Positions 43,158 to 52,258 of a stretch of DNA of 64,000 bases are shown one piece after another. A program made the position numbers and the translations under genes. The notes beneath the pieces were generated by a model. It was not told where the DNA came from. It saw only the letters and a program-made list of their open reading frames with translations, and made no database searches. The stretch is from Terriglobales bacterium (GTDB lineage Bacteria; Acidobacteriota; Terriglobia; Terriglobales; Acidobacteriaceae). The stretch covers positions 1 to 64,000 of the forward strand of contig JAICXB010000002.1 in the NCBI GenBank assembly GCA_025980765.1, read 5' to 3'. The stretch's first letter is position 1, and each line of letters opens with the position of its first letter.

Positions 43158-46100
43158 TTAGCTCGCCTGGGGAGTGGGTTGGGCCTCTTTGCCACGATGG
43201 ATCAGCAGATATGCCGCGGGCACGAGAAAGACCGTCACTATCACCGATACCGTCAGTCCACCGATGATAGCTCGGGCCAGCGGCGCGTATTGTTCGCTGC
43301 CCGCTTCCAGCGCCAGCGCCATGGGAATCATTCCCAAAATGGTCGCCAGCGATGTCATCAGCACCGGCCGCAGACGCATGCGGCAAGCGGTGGAAACCGC
43401 TTTGTCGATTGGCATACCATCGCGGCGCAAATTTCTCGCAACATCGACGATCAGGATGCTGTTCGAGACGACGATGCCGGTCATCATGATCACTCCCATC
43501 AGCGACATCACGTTCAGCGTTGTGTGCGTGACCAAAAGAAAGATCAGCACACCGGTGATTCCCGGCGGCACGGCCAGCAAAATAATCAGCGGGTCGACAA
43601 ATGACGCGAACTGCGCCATCAGGATCAGATACACGAGCACAATGGCCAGCAACAGTCCGATGCCGAAGCTCTTGAACGACTGCCGCATGCCCTCGACCGA
43701 CCCGCGGACGTTGACGCGAACGTCTGCCGGAGTTTCGGTGTGCTTGATGATTCCGTCGATTTTCTTGGCCAGCGTGCCCAGGTCCTCTCCGCGCGGGGAG
43801 ACATAAACGTCGATCACGCGGCGAAGCTGATAATGATCCACCTCGGTGGGCGACTCCAACGGCGTGATGTCAGATACGGCGCCCAGTTGCGTGGTTTCAG
43901 CGTTGCTGGCGGCGCGCAGCGGAATCTGTTTCAGGTCGGTCATCGACCGGATCTGCTTATCGGGATATTGCACCGTCAGCATGTAGTCGTTTCCCGTTTT
44001 AGGATCGACCCAGTAACTCGGCGCGATCATCTGGTTGGAATTCAGCGCGGTGATCACGTTATCGACTACTTCCCGCGAAGATAGCCCGAGGCGCGCCGAC
44101 ATCTCGCGGTTTACATCCACTTTCAGCGCGGGATAATCCAGGTCCTGCGGAATCAGCACGTCGCTTACGCCCTTGAGCTGAGCGGCCTGCCGCGCAATCT
44201 GCTGCGCGGTCTTATAGGCGGCGTGAAGATTGTTCGCGCTTACCTGGACATCGATCGGCGCCGGCAGTCCCAGATTGATCACGGCATCGACCAGCCCGCC
44301 AGACTGAAAGTAGGTGGAAAGTTCCGGTAGATCGTCGGCGAGCTTTTCGCGAACACGATGCATGTACTCGTAGCTGCCGACCGAATGCCCCTCTTTCAAG
44401 CTGACCTGGATGGTGGCAGTGTGCTGTCCGGAGTTGCTGGTGTACATCGACGAGAATCCCGGCTGCACGCCGATGTTAGAGACCACAATCCTCAGGTCCT
44501 TCACTGGCACGATCTGGCGAATATCGCTCTCCACGCGGCGAACATATTCATCGGTGAGCTCGAGTCGAGTGCCGGTTGGGGCCTTCAGATTAATGACAAA
44601 CTGGCCGGGATCGGTGCGCGGGAAGAAGGAAACGCCCAGCAGGGGATAGAGCGCCAGGCTGAACAGAAAGATTCCCAAAATGCCAATGACGGTCGCAGCC
44701 GGCCGAAGCAGCGTCTTGCCGACCGCCACATCGTATTGTCCGAGCATCCGGTTGTAGCTGTGATTGAACCAGTGCACGAAGCGTCCGAACCAGGAGTTGC
44801 GGAGGTCGTGCCCTTCTTCCTCGTCGGCTTCGTGCTTCTTGATGAATTTCGCGCAAAACAGCGGCACCACGGTCATGGCCACGGCGTAGGAGGCAAACAG
44901 CGACAACACTACTGATAACGCCAAAGCTGTGAACAGGAATCGGCTGACGCCATATAAAAAGATGACTGGGAAGAAAACGATGGCAGTGGTGAACGTGGCC
45001 GCGAGCACGGGAAGTCCCATCTCGCGTCCGCCCTTCTCCGCGGCTTCGAGCGCGGGTTCGCCCATTTCGAGATGGCGAAAGATGTTCTCCAGCACCACGA
45101 CGGAGTTGTCGATCAATCGCGAGAAGGCCAATGCCAGTCCGCCGAGCACCATGGTGTTGATGGTGCCGCCGCCGGCGTCGAGCGCGAGAAATGCCGCGAG
45201 TGCCGAAAGGGGAATCGAGAGCAGTACTGCAACCGTTGCGCGCATGCTGCCGAGAAAAACCAGGATCATCAGCGCGGTGAGCACCAGGCCAATGCCGCCT
45301 TCATTGCCCAGGTTCTTGATCGCAGTCTTCACGTAAATCGATTGATCGAAGACCACCTTGGCGGACAGGCTCTTGGGAACATCGACCAAATCGGAGAGCG
45401 CGGACTTGATTCCGTTGACGATGGCGATGGTATTGCTGTCGCCACCCTGCTTGAGCACCGGCAGGTAAACAGATTTCTGTCCATCCACGCGCACGATACT
45501 GTTTTGGATCTGGGCCGCATCCACTGCATGACCCACGTCACCAACCATGACTGAGGCATTACCGACTGTCTTGAGCGGCAGGCGATTGATTTCCTCCGTA
45601 GTGGGGAGCTGGCTGTTGGTGTAGATGTTGAAATCCTTAGGGCCAATGCGCACATCGCCCGCCGGCAGGATCATGTTGGAATCATTTACCGTGCGCACCA
45701 CATCCATCACGCTGAGCTGGTGCGCCTCCAGCTTTACCGGATCCACATACACCTGAATCTGCCGGTACTTCCCGCCGAACGGCATGGGCACTGAAGAACC
45801 CGGCACGTTCGCAATCTGGTTGCGCACGTTGTACTGACCGAGATCGCGGAGCTGGGTCTCGGTGAGTCCGTGTCCCTTCAGCGTGACCAGACAAACGGGA
45901 AGACTTGAAGCATCGAACTTCAGAATTACCGGCGGAAGCGTGCCCGGAGGCAATCGGCGCAGGTCCGCCATGGCGAGGTTGGAAATCTCGCTCACCGCAG
46001 CGTCGGCGTTCATGCCGGGCTGAAAGTAGATCTTGATGAGACTCACGCCCGGAAGCGAGCGCGATTCCATGTGATCGATTCCGCTGCCCAGGGTGAAGAA

Positions 46101-46301
46101 GCGCTCGAAGCGACCGGTGATGTCTGACTCGATCTGCTCCGGCGGCATCCCGTTATAGAACGTCGCGACAACCACCACCGGAATATCGATGCTGGGGAAA
46201 AGATCCACCGGCATGCGCGCGACGCTGACCACGCCCACCACGGCGATGATCAGGCACATCATGATTATGAAATAGGGATAACGAATCGAGAAGCCAGACA
46301 T
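43158..46301 (-). CDS. RND-family efflux pump, inner membrane subunit (operon 2)
   Basis: This is a 1047-residue pump of the HAE1/AcrB type, beginning MSGFSIRYPYFIIMMCLIIA. Helix 4 reads LALAFSRLIDNSVVVLENIF, with Asp-Asn in place of the AcrB Asp-Asp pair. Family segments include DLFPSIDIPVVVVATFYNGM at the N-terminus, DPKTGNDYMLTVQYPDKQIR in the porter region and MMTGIVVSNSILIVDVARNL in helix 10. It overlaps neither neighbour, but the gaps are only 2 and 16 bases, so one operon is likely. Substrates are unknown. Confidence 0.94.
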   Translation of the reverse strand: MSGFSIRYPYFIIMMCLIIAVVGVVSVARMPVDLFPSIDIPVVVVATFYNGMPPEQIESDITGRFERFFTLGSGIDHMESRSLPGVSLIKIYFQPGMNADAAVSEISNLAMADLRRLPPGTLPPVILKFDASSLPVCLVTLKGHGLTETQLRDLGQYNVRNQIANVPGSSVPMPFGGKYRQIQVYVDPVKLEAHQLSVMDVVRTVNDSNMILPAGDVRIGPKDFNIYTNSQLPTTEEINRLPLKTVGNASVMVGDVGHAVDAAQIQNSIVRVDGQKSVYLPVLKQGGDSNTIAIVNGIKSALSDLVDVPKSLSAKVVFDQSIYVKTAIKNLGNEGGIGLVLTALMILVFLGSMRATVAVLLSIPLSALAAFLALDAGGGTINTMVLGGLALAFSRLIDNSVVVLENIFRHLEMGEPALEAAEKGGREMGLPVLAATFTTAIVFFPVIFLYGVSRFLFTALALSVVLSLFASYAVAMTVVPLFCAKFIKKHEADEEEGHDLRNSWFGRFVHWFNHSYNRMLGQYDVAVGKTLLRPAATVIGILGIFLFSLALYPLLGVSFFPRTDPGQFVINLKAPTGTRLELTDEYVRRVESDIRQIVPVKDLRIVVSNIGVQPGFSSMYTSNSGQHTATIQVSLKEGHSVGSYEYMHRVREKLADDLPELSTYFQSGGLVDAVINLGLPAPIDVQVSANNLHAAYKTAQQIARQAAQLKGVSDVLIPQDLDYPALKVDVNREMSARLGLSSREVVDNVITALNSNQMIAPSYWVDPKTGNDYMLTVQYPDKQIRSMTDLKQIPLRAASNAETTQLGAVSDITPLESPTEVDHYQLRRVIDVYVSPRGEDLGTLAKKIDGIIKHTETPADVRVNVRGSVEGMRQSFKSFGIGLLLAIVLVYLILMAQFASFVDPLIILLAVPPGITGVLIFLLVTHTTLNVMSLMGVIMMTGIVVSNSILIVDVARNLRRDGMPIDKAVSTACRMRLRPVLMTSLATILGMIPMALALEAGSEQYAPLARAIIGGLTVSVIVTVFLVPAAYLLIHRGKEAQPTPQAS

Positions 46302-46303
46302 CG

Positions 46304-47554
46304 CTACTGCTCGCCTCCCGCTTCGCCTTGTCCGGTGAAGCTGCTGAGCTTCGGATCGACGACCTCGCCCGGCTGATAGGAGCCTATGTTGCCGACGATC
46401 ACGCGATCTCCCTCTTTCAATCCGGCCAGCACTTCGACTGAATTGGGATCTTCAATGCCGGTGTGAATGTTGCGAGCCTGCACGCGATTGTCGTCGCCCA
46501 CTACCAAAACGGAACTCTTGTCGCCGTTGCGCTCCAGCGCCTGCACCGGAATGGTGAGTGCGCCGGAGTGCTTCTGCACCTTCAGCACCACGTCGGCGTA
46601 CATGCCCGGCGCGAGATGCAGCTTTTGATTCGGAACATCCACTTCCACCTGCATGGTGCGAGTGGAGGGATCGAGCGCGTCTGTGGTGCGCGAAACCTCT
46701 CCGGAAAAGTGCTCGCCGGTGGCTTGCACGCTCACGTCCGCAGTGTCGCCTTTATGAACATTCGCGGCGATGCTTCCCGGAACGGGAATCCGCAAGCGCA
46801 GCACGTCAACCTGCGCCAGCTTCACCACCGGCTGCGCATTGCTGTTCGAAGTGCCCGCCTGCACCAGCGCGCCGGTATCGGCATAGCGCCAGGTGACCAC
46901 GCCGGCAAATGGCGCGGTAATGCGCGAGTAGTCCGATAGTGCTGACACCTGAAGATGATTTGCCTTGGAAACATCGAGTTGTTGCCTGGCCGCCGACAGC
47001 GCCGATTTGGCTTCTTCCACCTGCGCTTCCGCGGCCCGATCTTTCGCCGATGCATCGTCGAGCTCCTGCTCGGCCACCAGTCCTGGACGCGCCTGGGCCG
47101 CCTGCTTCAGCCGCAGGGCCGCCGAATGCAGAGCAGCGTGATCGGCCTCTGCGCGCGCGACTTCATTCTGCCCGCGCGTGATCTCGTCCTGACTGTGGCG
47201 AATCGAAGCGTCCGCACCCTGCACCTGCGCCGCCAGTTCCGGCACCTCCAGCACCGCCAGAACTTCGCCGGCATGCACCCGGTCACCGATATCCACATTG
47301 ATCTTGCGGATGTATCCCGCTACCTTGGCGTGGATCTCCACTTCCTGATACGGCAGGAACTCGCCCGCAATCGAAAGCGTATTGGCGACGGTCCCGCGCT
47401 TCACCAGCGCGATGGCCGCTCGCGGCGCCACATGATTCGCGGCGCCGATGGAAGGAGCGTCAGCCCGAACTTTCTTGACCACAAAGATGCCGGCCGTCAG
47501 ACAGGCCACGGCAGCCGCGATCAGCGGCAGCATGTACTTGCCACGTAATCCCAC
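46304..47554 (-). CDS. RND efflux membrane fusion (adaptor) protein (operon 2)
   Basis: This is a 416-residue adaptor with an uncleaved N-terminal anchor (MLPLIAAAVACLTAGIFVVK) and no lipobox. The lipoyl-like halves are EFLPYQEVEIHAKVAGYIRK with INVDIGDRVHAGEVLAVLEV and YSRITAPFAGVVTWRYADTG. The helical hairpin lies between about 100 and 200, and a beta-barrel with RTMQVEVDVPNQKLHLAPGM follows. It precedes the pump by 2 bases. The order adaptor-pump-channel is the reverse of operon 1. Confidence 0.93.
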   Translation of the reverse strand: MGLRGKYMLPLIAAAVACLTAGIFVVKKVRADAPSIGAANHVAPRAAIALVKRGTVANTLSIAGEFLPYQEVEIHAKVAGYIRKINVDIGDRVHAGEVLAVLEVPELAAQVQGADASIRHSQDEITRGQNEVARAEADHAALHSAALRLKQAAQARPGLVAEQELDDASAKDRAAEAQVEEAKSALSAARQQLDVSKANHLQVSALSDYSRITAPFAGVVTWRYADTGALVQAGTSNSNAQPVVKLAQVDVLRLRIPVPGSIAANVHKGDTADVSVQATGEHFSGEVSRTTDALDPSTRTMQVEVDVPNQKLHLAPGMYADVVLKVQKHSGALTIPVQALERNGDKSSVLVVGDDNRVQARNIHTGIEDPNSVEVLAGLKEGDRVIVGNIGSYQPGEVVDPKLSSFTGQGEAGGEQ

Positions 47555-47657
47555 GTTCTCCTCGCTACTTAGGACCAGCTCTGGATCTCCAAAGGGAAAT
47601 CCGGCCAGAAATGGAAATCAGAACCAGAATGAAATTGCTACAAAGAAAAGAGGGGAC

Positions 47658-47990
47658 CTAGAACACCGGAGGGGGCCGGAGAAACTGTCGGGGATCGAAT
47701 TCCGTATTGGGGACCTGCGGAGTGAACTGGAAGAAAGATTCGGAGCGTCGCAACGGCCGCAACAATGGCACGAAAAGAAAGAACGCCGACGTCCAAATTG
47801 GCACAATTGCGCTAGCGACGGGCGCGCGCGTCTCCATTTTTTGTCCGCTCAGCCAGAGCTTGGAAGAGCTGTTCTGGTTGGCGGGAGCGCCCTGAGGATA
47901 CGCGGAAAGCTTGGCATGTAGCGCCAGCAGAAACACAAATAGCGAAAGCAGCAGTACAACGTGTCGCCATGGTTTTGCGGGGTTCGACAT
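47658..47990 (-). CDS. Small exported or membrane protein heading efflux operon 2
   Basis: This is a protein of about 110 residues with a strong N-terminal hydrophobic stretch (HVVLLLSLFVFLLALHAKLS), a short Asn/Ser-rich part, a second hydrophobic stretch (ASAIVPIWTSAFFLFVPLLR) and a C-terminal tail of Arg, Phe and Pro (FDPRQFLRPPPVF). No known domain is visible. It lies 103 bases upstream of the adaptor gene on the same strand, so it may be co-transcribed and act as an accessory of the pump. The start at ATG 47990 is chosen because it leads into the hydrophobic stretch; an upstream frame from 48113 is unlikely. Confidence 0.6.
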   Translation of the reverse strand: MSNPAKPWRHVVLLLSLFVFLLALHAKLSAYPQGAPANQNSSSKLWLSGQKMETRAPVASAIVPIWTSAFFLFVPLLRPLRRSESFFQFTPQVPNTEFDPRQFLRPPPVF

Positions 47991-48180
47991 CGAAGAAACT
48001 CGCCGTGCGCTCCCCGAAATTATAACGGCTCTGGATTCCGGCTGCGAACCGAAATCGGCGAAGCGGAAATCCCGAAGCCGATTCGTAAACTCAAGGGCCC
48101 CAAGCCAAATCACCTGGGCTTAATCTCGACAACCAAGGATCTGGGGATGCGAGCAGATGTTTTCCCAACAGCGCGAATAC

Positions 48181-48390
48181 CCTGAGAACAGGGGAAAAAT
48201 ACAGGAAAAACATATGCGTTCGGCGCCGGTTCTGCATTTTCTGCCCAAAAATCGCAAAATCTGCCCCAAGCTGAGGAAAAGAACAGGAAAGAACAGGAAA
48301 GCGCCGGTTTTTCGGCCTAAGTCTTTGGTTTGCTAGCAGCTAGGAGCTAGAAACTAGTAGCCTTCGTCAAATTAACAGGAAACGAACAGG
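48181..48390. repeat. 210-bp direct repeat, copy B
   Basis: This is the second copy of the 33089-33298 sequence, same length and orientation, with scattered substitutions and small indels. It fills much of the 47991-48539 gap between efflux operon 2 and the first glycosyltransferase of the polysaccharide region. The rest of that gap shows no gene. Confidence 0.92.
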
Positions 48391-48539
48391 AAAGAATTTT
48401 GTTTTCTGCAGGGAGTTCGACGGCGAGAGCCGCCAGTGCGGGCGCGGTTATAATGTACTTTCACCCCGACAACCGATAAATCGACACACTCCGCCAGGGG
48501 TCGCGAAAATTGTGCCATCGTTTGCTTGTTGAGGAAACA

Positions 48540-49784
48540 TTGCGGATCGCGATTGTTACAGCGTATAGAGATAAAGTTGGAGGGGCAGAGACCTACATCG
48601 ACAGTGCTTTGGCGAGCCTTGCCTCAATGGGCCACGAACTGGCCCTGTTCGCCGAGTGCGACGAGCAATCCGGAAGACCGAAGCTCAGTCTGCCAGCGAC
48701 ATCGCCACTGTTTAATGCATCGCAAGACGGACACGCAGCTTCTGTAAAGCGTCTACGCGACTGGCGTCCAGATATTCTGTACGTACACGGCCTCAAAAGC
48801 CTGGCCCTTGAGTCGGAGATCCTTGACGTCGCGCCGGCAGTCTTTTACCTCCACAACTACTACGGCACTTGTATTAGCGGCTCCAAGATGCTCAGCCAGC
48901 CCTCCCCTGCACCATGCAGCCGCAAGTTTGGGCCAGGTTGCCTTCTTGAGTATTATCCTCGCCGCTGTGGTGGATTGAATCCACTTACAATGTGGCGCCA
49001 ATACCAGCTTCAGTCGGCACGTCTTAGTCTTTTAAGTCGCTATCGGACTGTCTTGGCGAATTCGGAACACCTGGCCTCAGAGCTGCGAAACAACGGCATT
49101 TCTGCCCAGTGTCTGTACCTGTTTGCGGACTCCGATGACTCTGCCCCATCCACGACTTCGCCTTCGCCAGACACTCGCCCAGCCGAACCAGGACCGCTGC
49201 GTCTGTTGTATCTGGGGAGGATGGAATACCTGAAAGGCTGTCAAGTTTTACTGGACGCAGTCCCACTGGTGAAGAAGCGAATAAACCGCGAGTTACAGCT
49301 CATTTTCGCTGGATCAGGCTCCCAATTGGTAGAGTTGGAAGCGCAGGCGCAGCTTCTAATGAGGCGATACGATGGCGTGAATATTCTATTCACAGGATGG
49401 ATCGATCAGCAGCGTCGCACGGAATTGCTTAGCAACACCGACCTACTGGTGCTCCCTAGCCTCTGGCCCGAACCGTTTGGCTTAGTAGGTATTGAGTCGG
49501 GCCTTTACGGAGTGCCTTGCGCAGCCTTCCCCGTGGGTGGAATACCCGAATGGCTCAGCGACGGCATCAATGGATGCCTGGCATCCGGAGGTCTAAATGC
49601 TGGTTCCCTCTCTCACGCCATCCTGCGTGCTGTCAGTGATGAGGGCGTCCATCGCCAGCTTCGAGCCGGCGCCCGGACACGCGCGCGACAATTCAAAAAA
49701 GAAGAACACTTCCGCAAGTTGTTGGACGTCTTCCACCACTGTCGAGGTTCGGAAAGGCAGAACGGCCTGAAGCATCGGGCATAA
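48540..49784 (+). CDS. Glycosyltransferase family 4 protein
   Basis: This is a GT-B glycosyltransferase of about 414 residues. It starts LRIAIVTAYRDKVGGAETYI, with the G-G-A-E-T loop near the N-terminus. The C-terminal donor domain shows LRLLYLGRMEYLKGCQVLLD and LVLPSLWPEPFGLVGIESGL, including the E-x7-E region that binds the nucleotide sugar. It probably adds a sugar to a lipid-linked glycan at the inner membrane. The TTG at 48540 with GAGGA upstream is preferred over a GTG at 48510. It is convergent with the next GT4 gene (stops 14 bases apart). Confidence 0.9.
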   Translation: MRIAIVTAYRDKVGGAETYIDSALASLASMGHELALFAECDEQSGRPKLSLPATSPLFNASQDGHAASVKRLRDWRPDILYVHGLKSLALESEILDVAPAVFYLHNYYGTCISGSKMLSQPSPAPCSRKFGPGCLLEYYPRRCGGLNPLTMWRQYQLQSARLSLLSRYRTVLANSEHLASELRNNGISAQCLYLFADSDDSAPSTTSPSPDTRPAEPGPLRLLYLGRMEYLKGCQVLLDAVPLVKKRINRELQLIFAGSGSQLVELEAQAQLLMRRYDGVNILFTGWIDQQRRTELLSNTDLLVLPSLWPEPFGLVGIESGLYGVPCAAFPVGGIPEWLSDGINGCLASGGLNAGSLSHAILRAVSDEGVHRQLRAGARTRARQFKKEEHFRKLLDVFHHCRGSERQNGLKHRA

Positions 49785-49797
49785 CGTGTCCCTTGTT

Positions 49798-50934
49798 TCA
49801 GTGAGAGCCAATAGCTAGCTGAGGTTTACTAGGGCATTGAGAATTGAGAATATGCCAAAACAGAGTTTCGGCAAGCGTCTTAACCTGCTGAGCAGGATCG
49901 CTCAGTGCAGCCGCCCGAATCTTTGCGTTTGTGCCTAATGTTGAACGCATCTCGGGATCTGCAATGAGCTTAGCAAGTGGCGCCGCTAAGTCTCCAGCAT
50001 TGGGCTTCACCAGAATGCCGCAATTCTCTCGAAAAATTTCTGGCGCTGCTCCCATGGCCGTCGTGACCACAGCAAGTCCAGCGTACATGGCCTCAATGAA
50101 GGAAATTCCAAACGTCTCAGGCCCCACGTTGGGTTGGCAAAAGATGTCGGCCGCGGCGAGAAGCTCTGGAATGTCGCAGCGCTGGCCAAGCAGATGAATA
50201 CGGCCGGAGAGTCCAGAGTCGGCTATCTGCTGCTTCAGGCGGCTCTCGTAATCTGCCTCGCTCTCTCTCTGCGCCCCCCCAACGATGAAGCACTCCCAGT
50301 TCGAGACGCTGCGAAGAGATGCGAGAGCCTCGACGAGCAGAAAATGTCCCTTGCACTGCTCCATTCTGGAGACCTGAAAGATGGCAACGGAATCGCCGCT
50401 GACTCCAAGCTGCGAACGCATTTCTCCGCGAGAAACACACGGTTGGGGCTGGTCAACCGGGCAGTAGATTACGAACGGCTTAACATCTTTGAAGATGTTG
50501 GGACGAGCGCAAGACGTGAACTCGCTATTCGCAATGACGAGCGCGGGACGCTTCAACCTCGACAACACTTCCAACCAGTGCTTTCCGCTGTGAATACCGT
50601 GGGCCCAGAAGACGCACGGTATGGGTGTAGACGAGGCGAGCAGAGCATAGGTCCAGGGGCCGTGAAAAACGGCGCAATCGAACTTGTACTCGCGCAGCAC
50701 CTTTCGAAACCTGCTTCTTGCGCGGAAAACGGATGCTGGCTTAGAAAACCGCACATCCCCAAGAATATGAACAGATGCTCCGGCGGCAGACAGCTCTTGC
50801 GATACCCGACCAGAGAAACAGCAAGCGAACTCTTGCTCAATCAAGCTGCTGGCGAAGCGGTAATGCGCGAGGGTAAGCAGCATACTCTCGATGCCGCCAA
50901 ACAGGTTTCCCGCGCAGACATGGAGCACTCTCAT
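49798..50934 (-). CDS. Glycosyltransferase family 4 protein
   Basis: This is a GT4 enzyme of about 378 residues beginning MRVLHVCAGNLFGGIESMLL. It has FWAHGIHSGKHWLEVLSRLK in the acceptor domain, VAIFQVSRMEQCKGHFLLVE at the start of the donor domain and the sugar-nucleotide segment CQPNVGPETFGISFIEAMYA. The ATG at 50934 is preferred as the first codon of the fold; upstream ATGs (50961, 51030) add non-conserved residues. It faces the 48.5-kb gene tail to tail and is likely part of a polysaccharide pathway with the other glycosyltransferases. Confidence 0.9.
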   Translation of the reverse strand: MRVLHVCAGNLFGGIESMLLTLAHYRFASSLIEQEFACCFSGRVSQELSAAGASVHILGDVRFSKPASVFRARSRFRKVLREYKFDCAVFHGPWTYALLASSTPIPCVFWAHGIHSGKHWLEVLSRLKRPALVIANSEFTSCARPNIFKDVKPFVIYCPVDQPQPCVSRGEMRSQLGVSGDSVAIFQVSRMEQCKGHFLLVEALASLRSVSNWECFIVGGAQRESEADYESRLKQQIADSGLSGRIHLLGQRCDIPELLAAADIFCQPNVGPETFGISFIEAMYAGLAVVTTAMGAAPEIFRENCGILVKPNAGDLAAPLAKLIADPEMRSTLGTNAKIRAAALSDPAQQVKTLAETLFWHILNSQCPSKPQLAIGSH

Positions 50935-51030
50935 AGGAATTCGAGGGAGGTAACTCAGCATACTATATAGCGGTACGTCATTCGAGCGGCTTAGCCAAAA
51001 CGTGGCGAGCCTATCCCAAGCGCAAACCAC

Positions 51031-51343
51031 TGAAAGTAAGCAGCTTACAGCAGGTTATGCCATGCGCGATAGTAAAGGCTTTTGCATAAGCCAGAATTCA
51101 CGTTGGCTGGAGACCGGATCGGTGGCTACTCACGCGGGATGGGTGTGGGAGGGGAGGCTCGACCCGCTCGAGCACTTGTCCCGCAGCTTCAACCACTTCG
51201 AATTTGGTCTGGAATCGAACAAGTAACGAGCACCATTGGTCACGAACGGCGCTTCACTTACGTGATAGTGGCGGTTAGCCTTTCCGTTGTTATGCTTGCC
51301 CCCGTTTAGCCAAAGCGTATCGCAAGCGGCTTCGGAGGCGAAC
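51031..51343. other. Gap without a recognised gene
   Basis: These 310 bases lie between a minus-strand glycosyltransferase and a plus-strand lipoprotein gene, so both promoters should be here. I find no convincing reading frame, strong hairpin or RNA family. The open frames across it lack ribosome binding sites and show no domain. Confidence 0.5.
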
Positions 51344-52258
51344 ATGGCAGCACGAAAATTCCACTACCTGAGGCCCTGTTCCCATCAACAAACCGGGGTC
51401 GGCGGCGAACAGCAATCAGCCGGGCGAGCTGCAAGTCCGTCCAGGCATCGGGGTTTACAATCCCTGTTGATGTTTCCCGTGCTGATGGCAACGATGATGA
51501 TTTTTGCCGCGATGACCGGCTGCGGCGCCGGGGCAAACAGCGCCGGCACTTCCTCAAGTTCAGCCAGCGGGGCCACCGGCACCTCCAACACTGCGCCCCC
51601 GCCACCGACTTTCGAGCTGATCACGCCTACCGCGAATGAGACGGTGAAAGGCACCATCGAGCTGGCCGTGAACGCGCAGAGCATTCCCGGGCTCGATCAC
51701 ATCCAGTTCATCCTGAATGGCCGCATCCTGTACAACGCCGGAGAGCCGGTCACCAGAGTGCAGCCCCCATATACGTTTTTCTGGAGCACCTTCAATGCAA
51801 ACGATGGCAACTATAGCCTTTTTGCCCAGGGTCTGGACGCCAACGGCAACATTATAAAGACCTCATCCACCGTTAACTTCACGGTAGCGAATGGCTCGAC
51901 GACACTCGCCTTCACCTCGCCTGATCCCACGCAGAAGCTCAGCGGGGTAGTGAACCTGTCTCTTACGTCAAACGTACCCGCCGGCGACGGGGCACTGGCG
52001 AAGCTTTACAACTGCTTCCTCGACGGCGCATCGATCCAATTCGCATTCCTGCCAGCTACGGCCCCCACGTTCCCCCTCGACACCACCCAATATCCCAATG
52101 GCAATCATGACCTGCTTTGTACGGTCTCGATGGAAGTTAGCAACCAAAAGATCCTGGCACAGGCAGAGACCGTACTGGATTTCGAAGGAAACGCGCCCAC
52201 ATTACTCCTTGACCGAAATTGGAGCTCTCGAGGGCGCAGGCGTGGTGCAAGCCTGTGA
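51344..52258 (+). CDS. Ig-like-domain lipoprotein, apparently truncated at the C-terminus
   Basis: This protein of about 304 residues has an N-terminal signal (LMFPVLMATMMIFAAMTGCG) with a plausible lipobox Cys. A Ser/Ala/Gly linker and two or more immunoglobulin-like beta domains follow (FELITPTANETVKGTIELAV, VNFTVANGSTTLAFTSPDPT with QKLSGVVNLSL). The last 15 residues (SSRGRRRGASL region) are basic, unlike the rest, and run antisense into the tail of the next gene. The original reading frame was probably longer and was cut by a rearrangement near 52200. The ATG at 51344 has GGAGG at 5 bases. Confidence 0.72.
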   Translation: MAARKFHYLRPCSHQQTGVGGEQQSAGRAASPSRHRGLQSLLMFPVLMATMMIFAAMTGCGAGANSAGTSSSSASGATGTSNTAPPPPTFELITPTANETVKGTIELAVNAQSIPGLDHIQFILNGRILYNAGEPVTRVQPPYTFFWSTFNANDGNYSLFAQGLDANGNIIKTSSTVNFTVANGSTTLAFTSPDPTQKLSGVVNLSLTSNVPAGDGALAKLYNCFLDGASIQFAFLPATAPTFPLDTTQYPNGNHDLLCTVSMEVSNQKILAQAETVLDFEGNAPTLLLDRNWSSRGRRRGASL

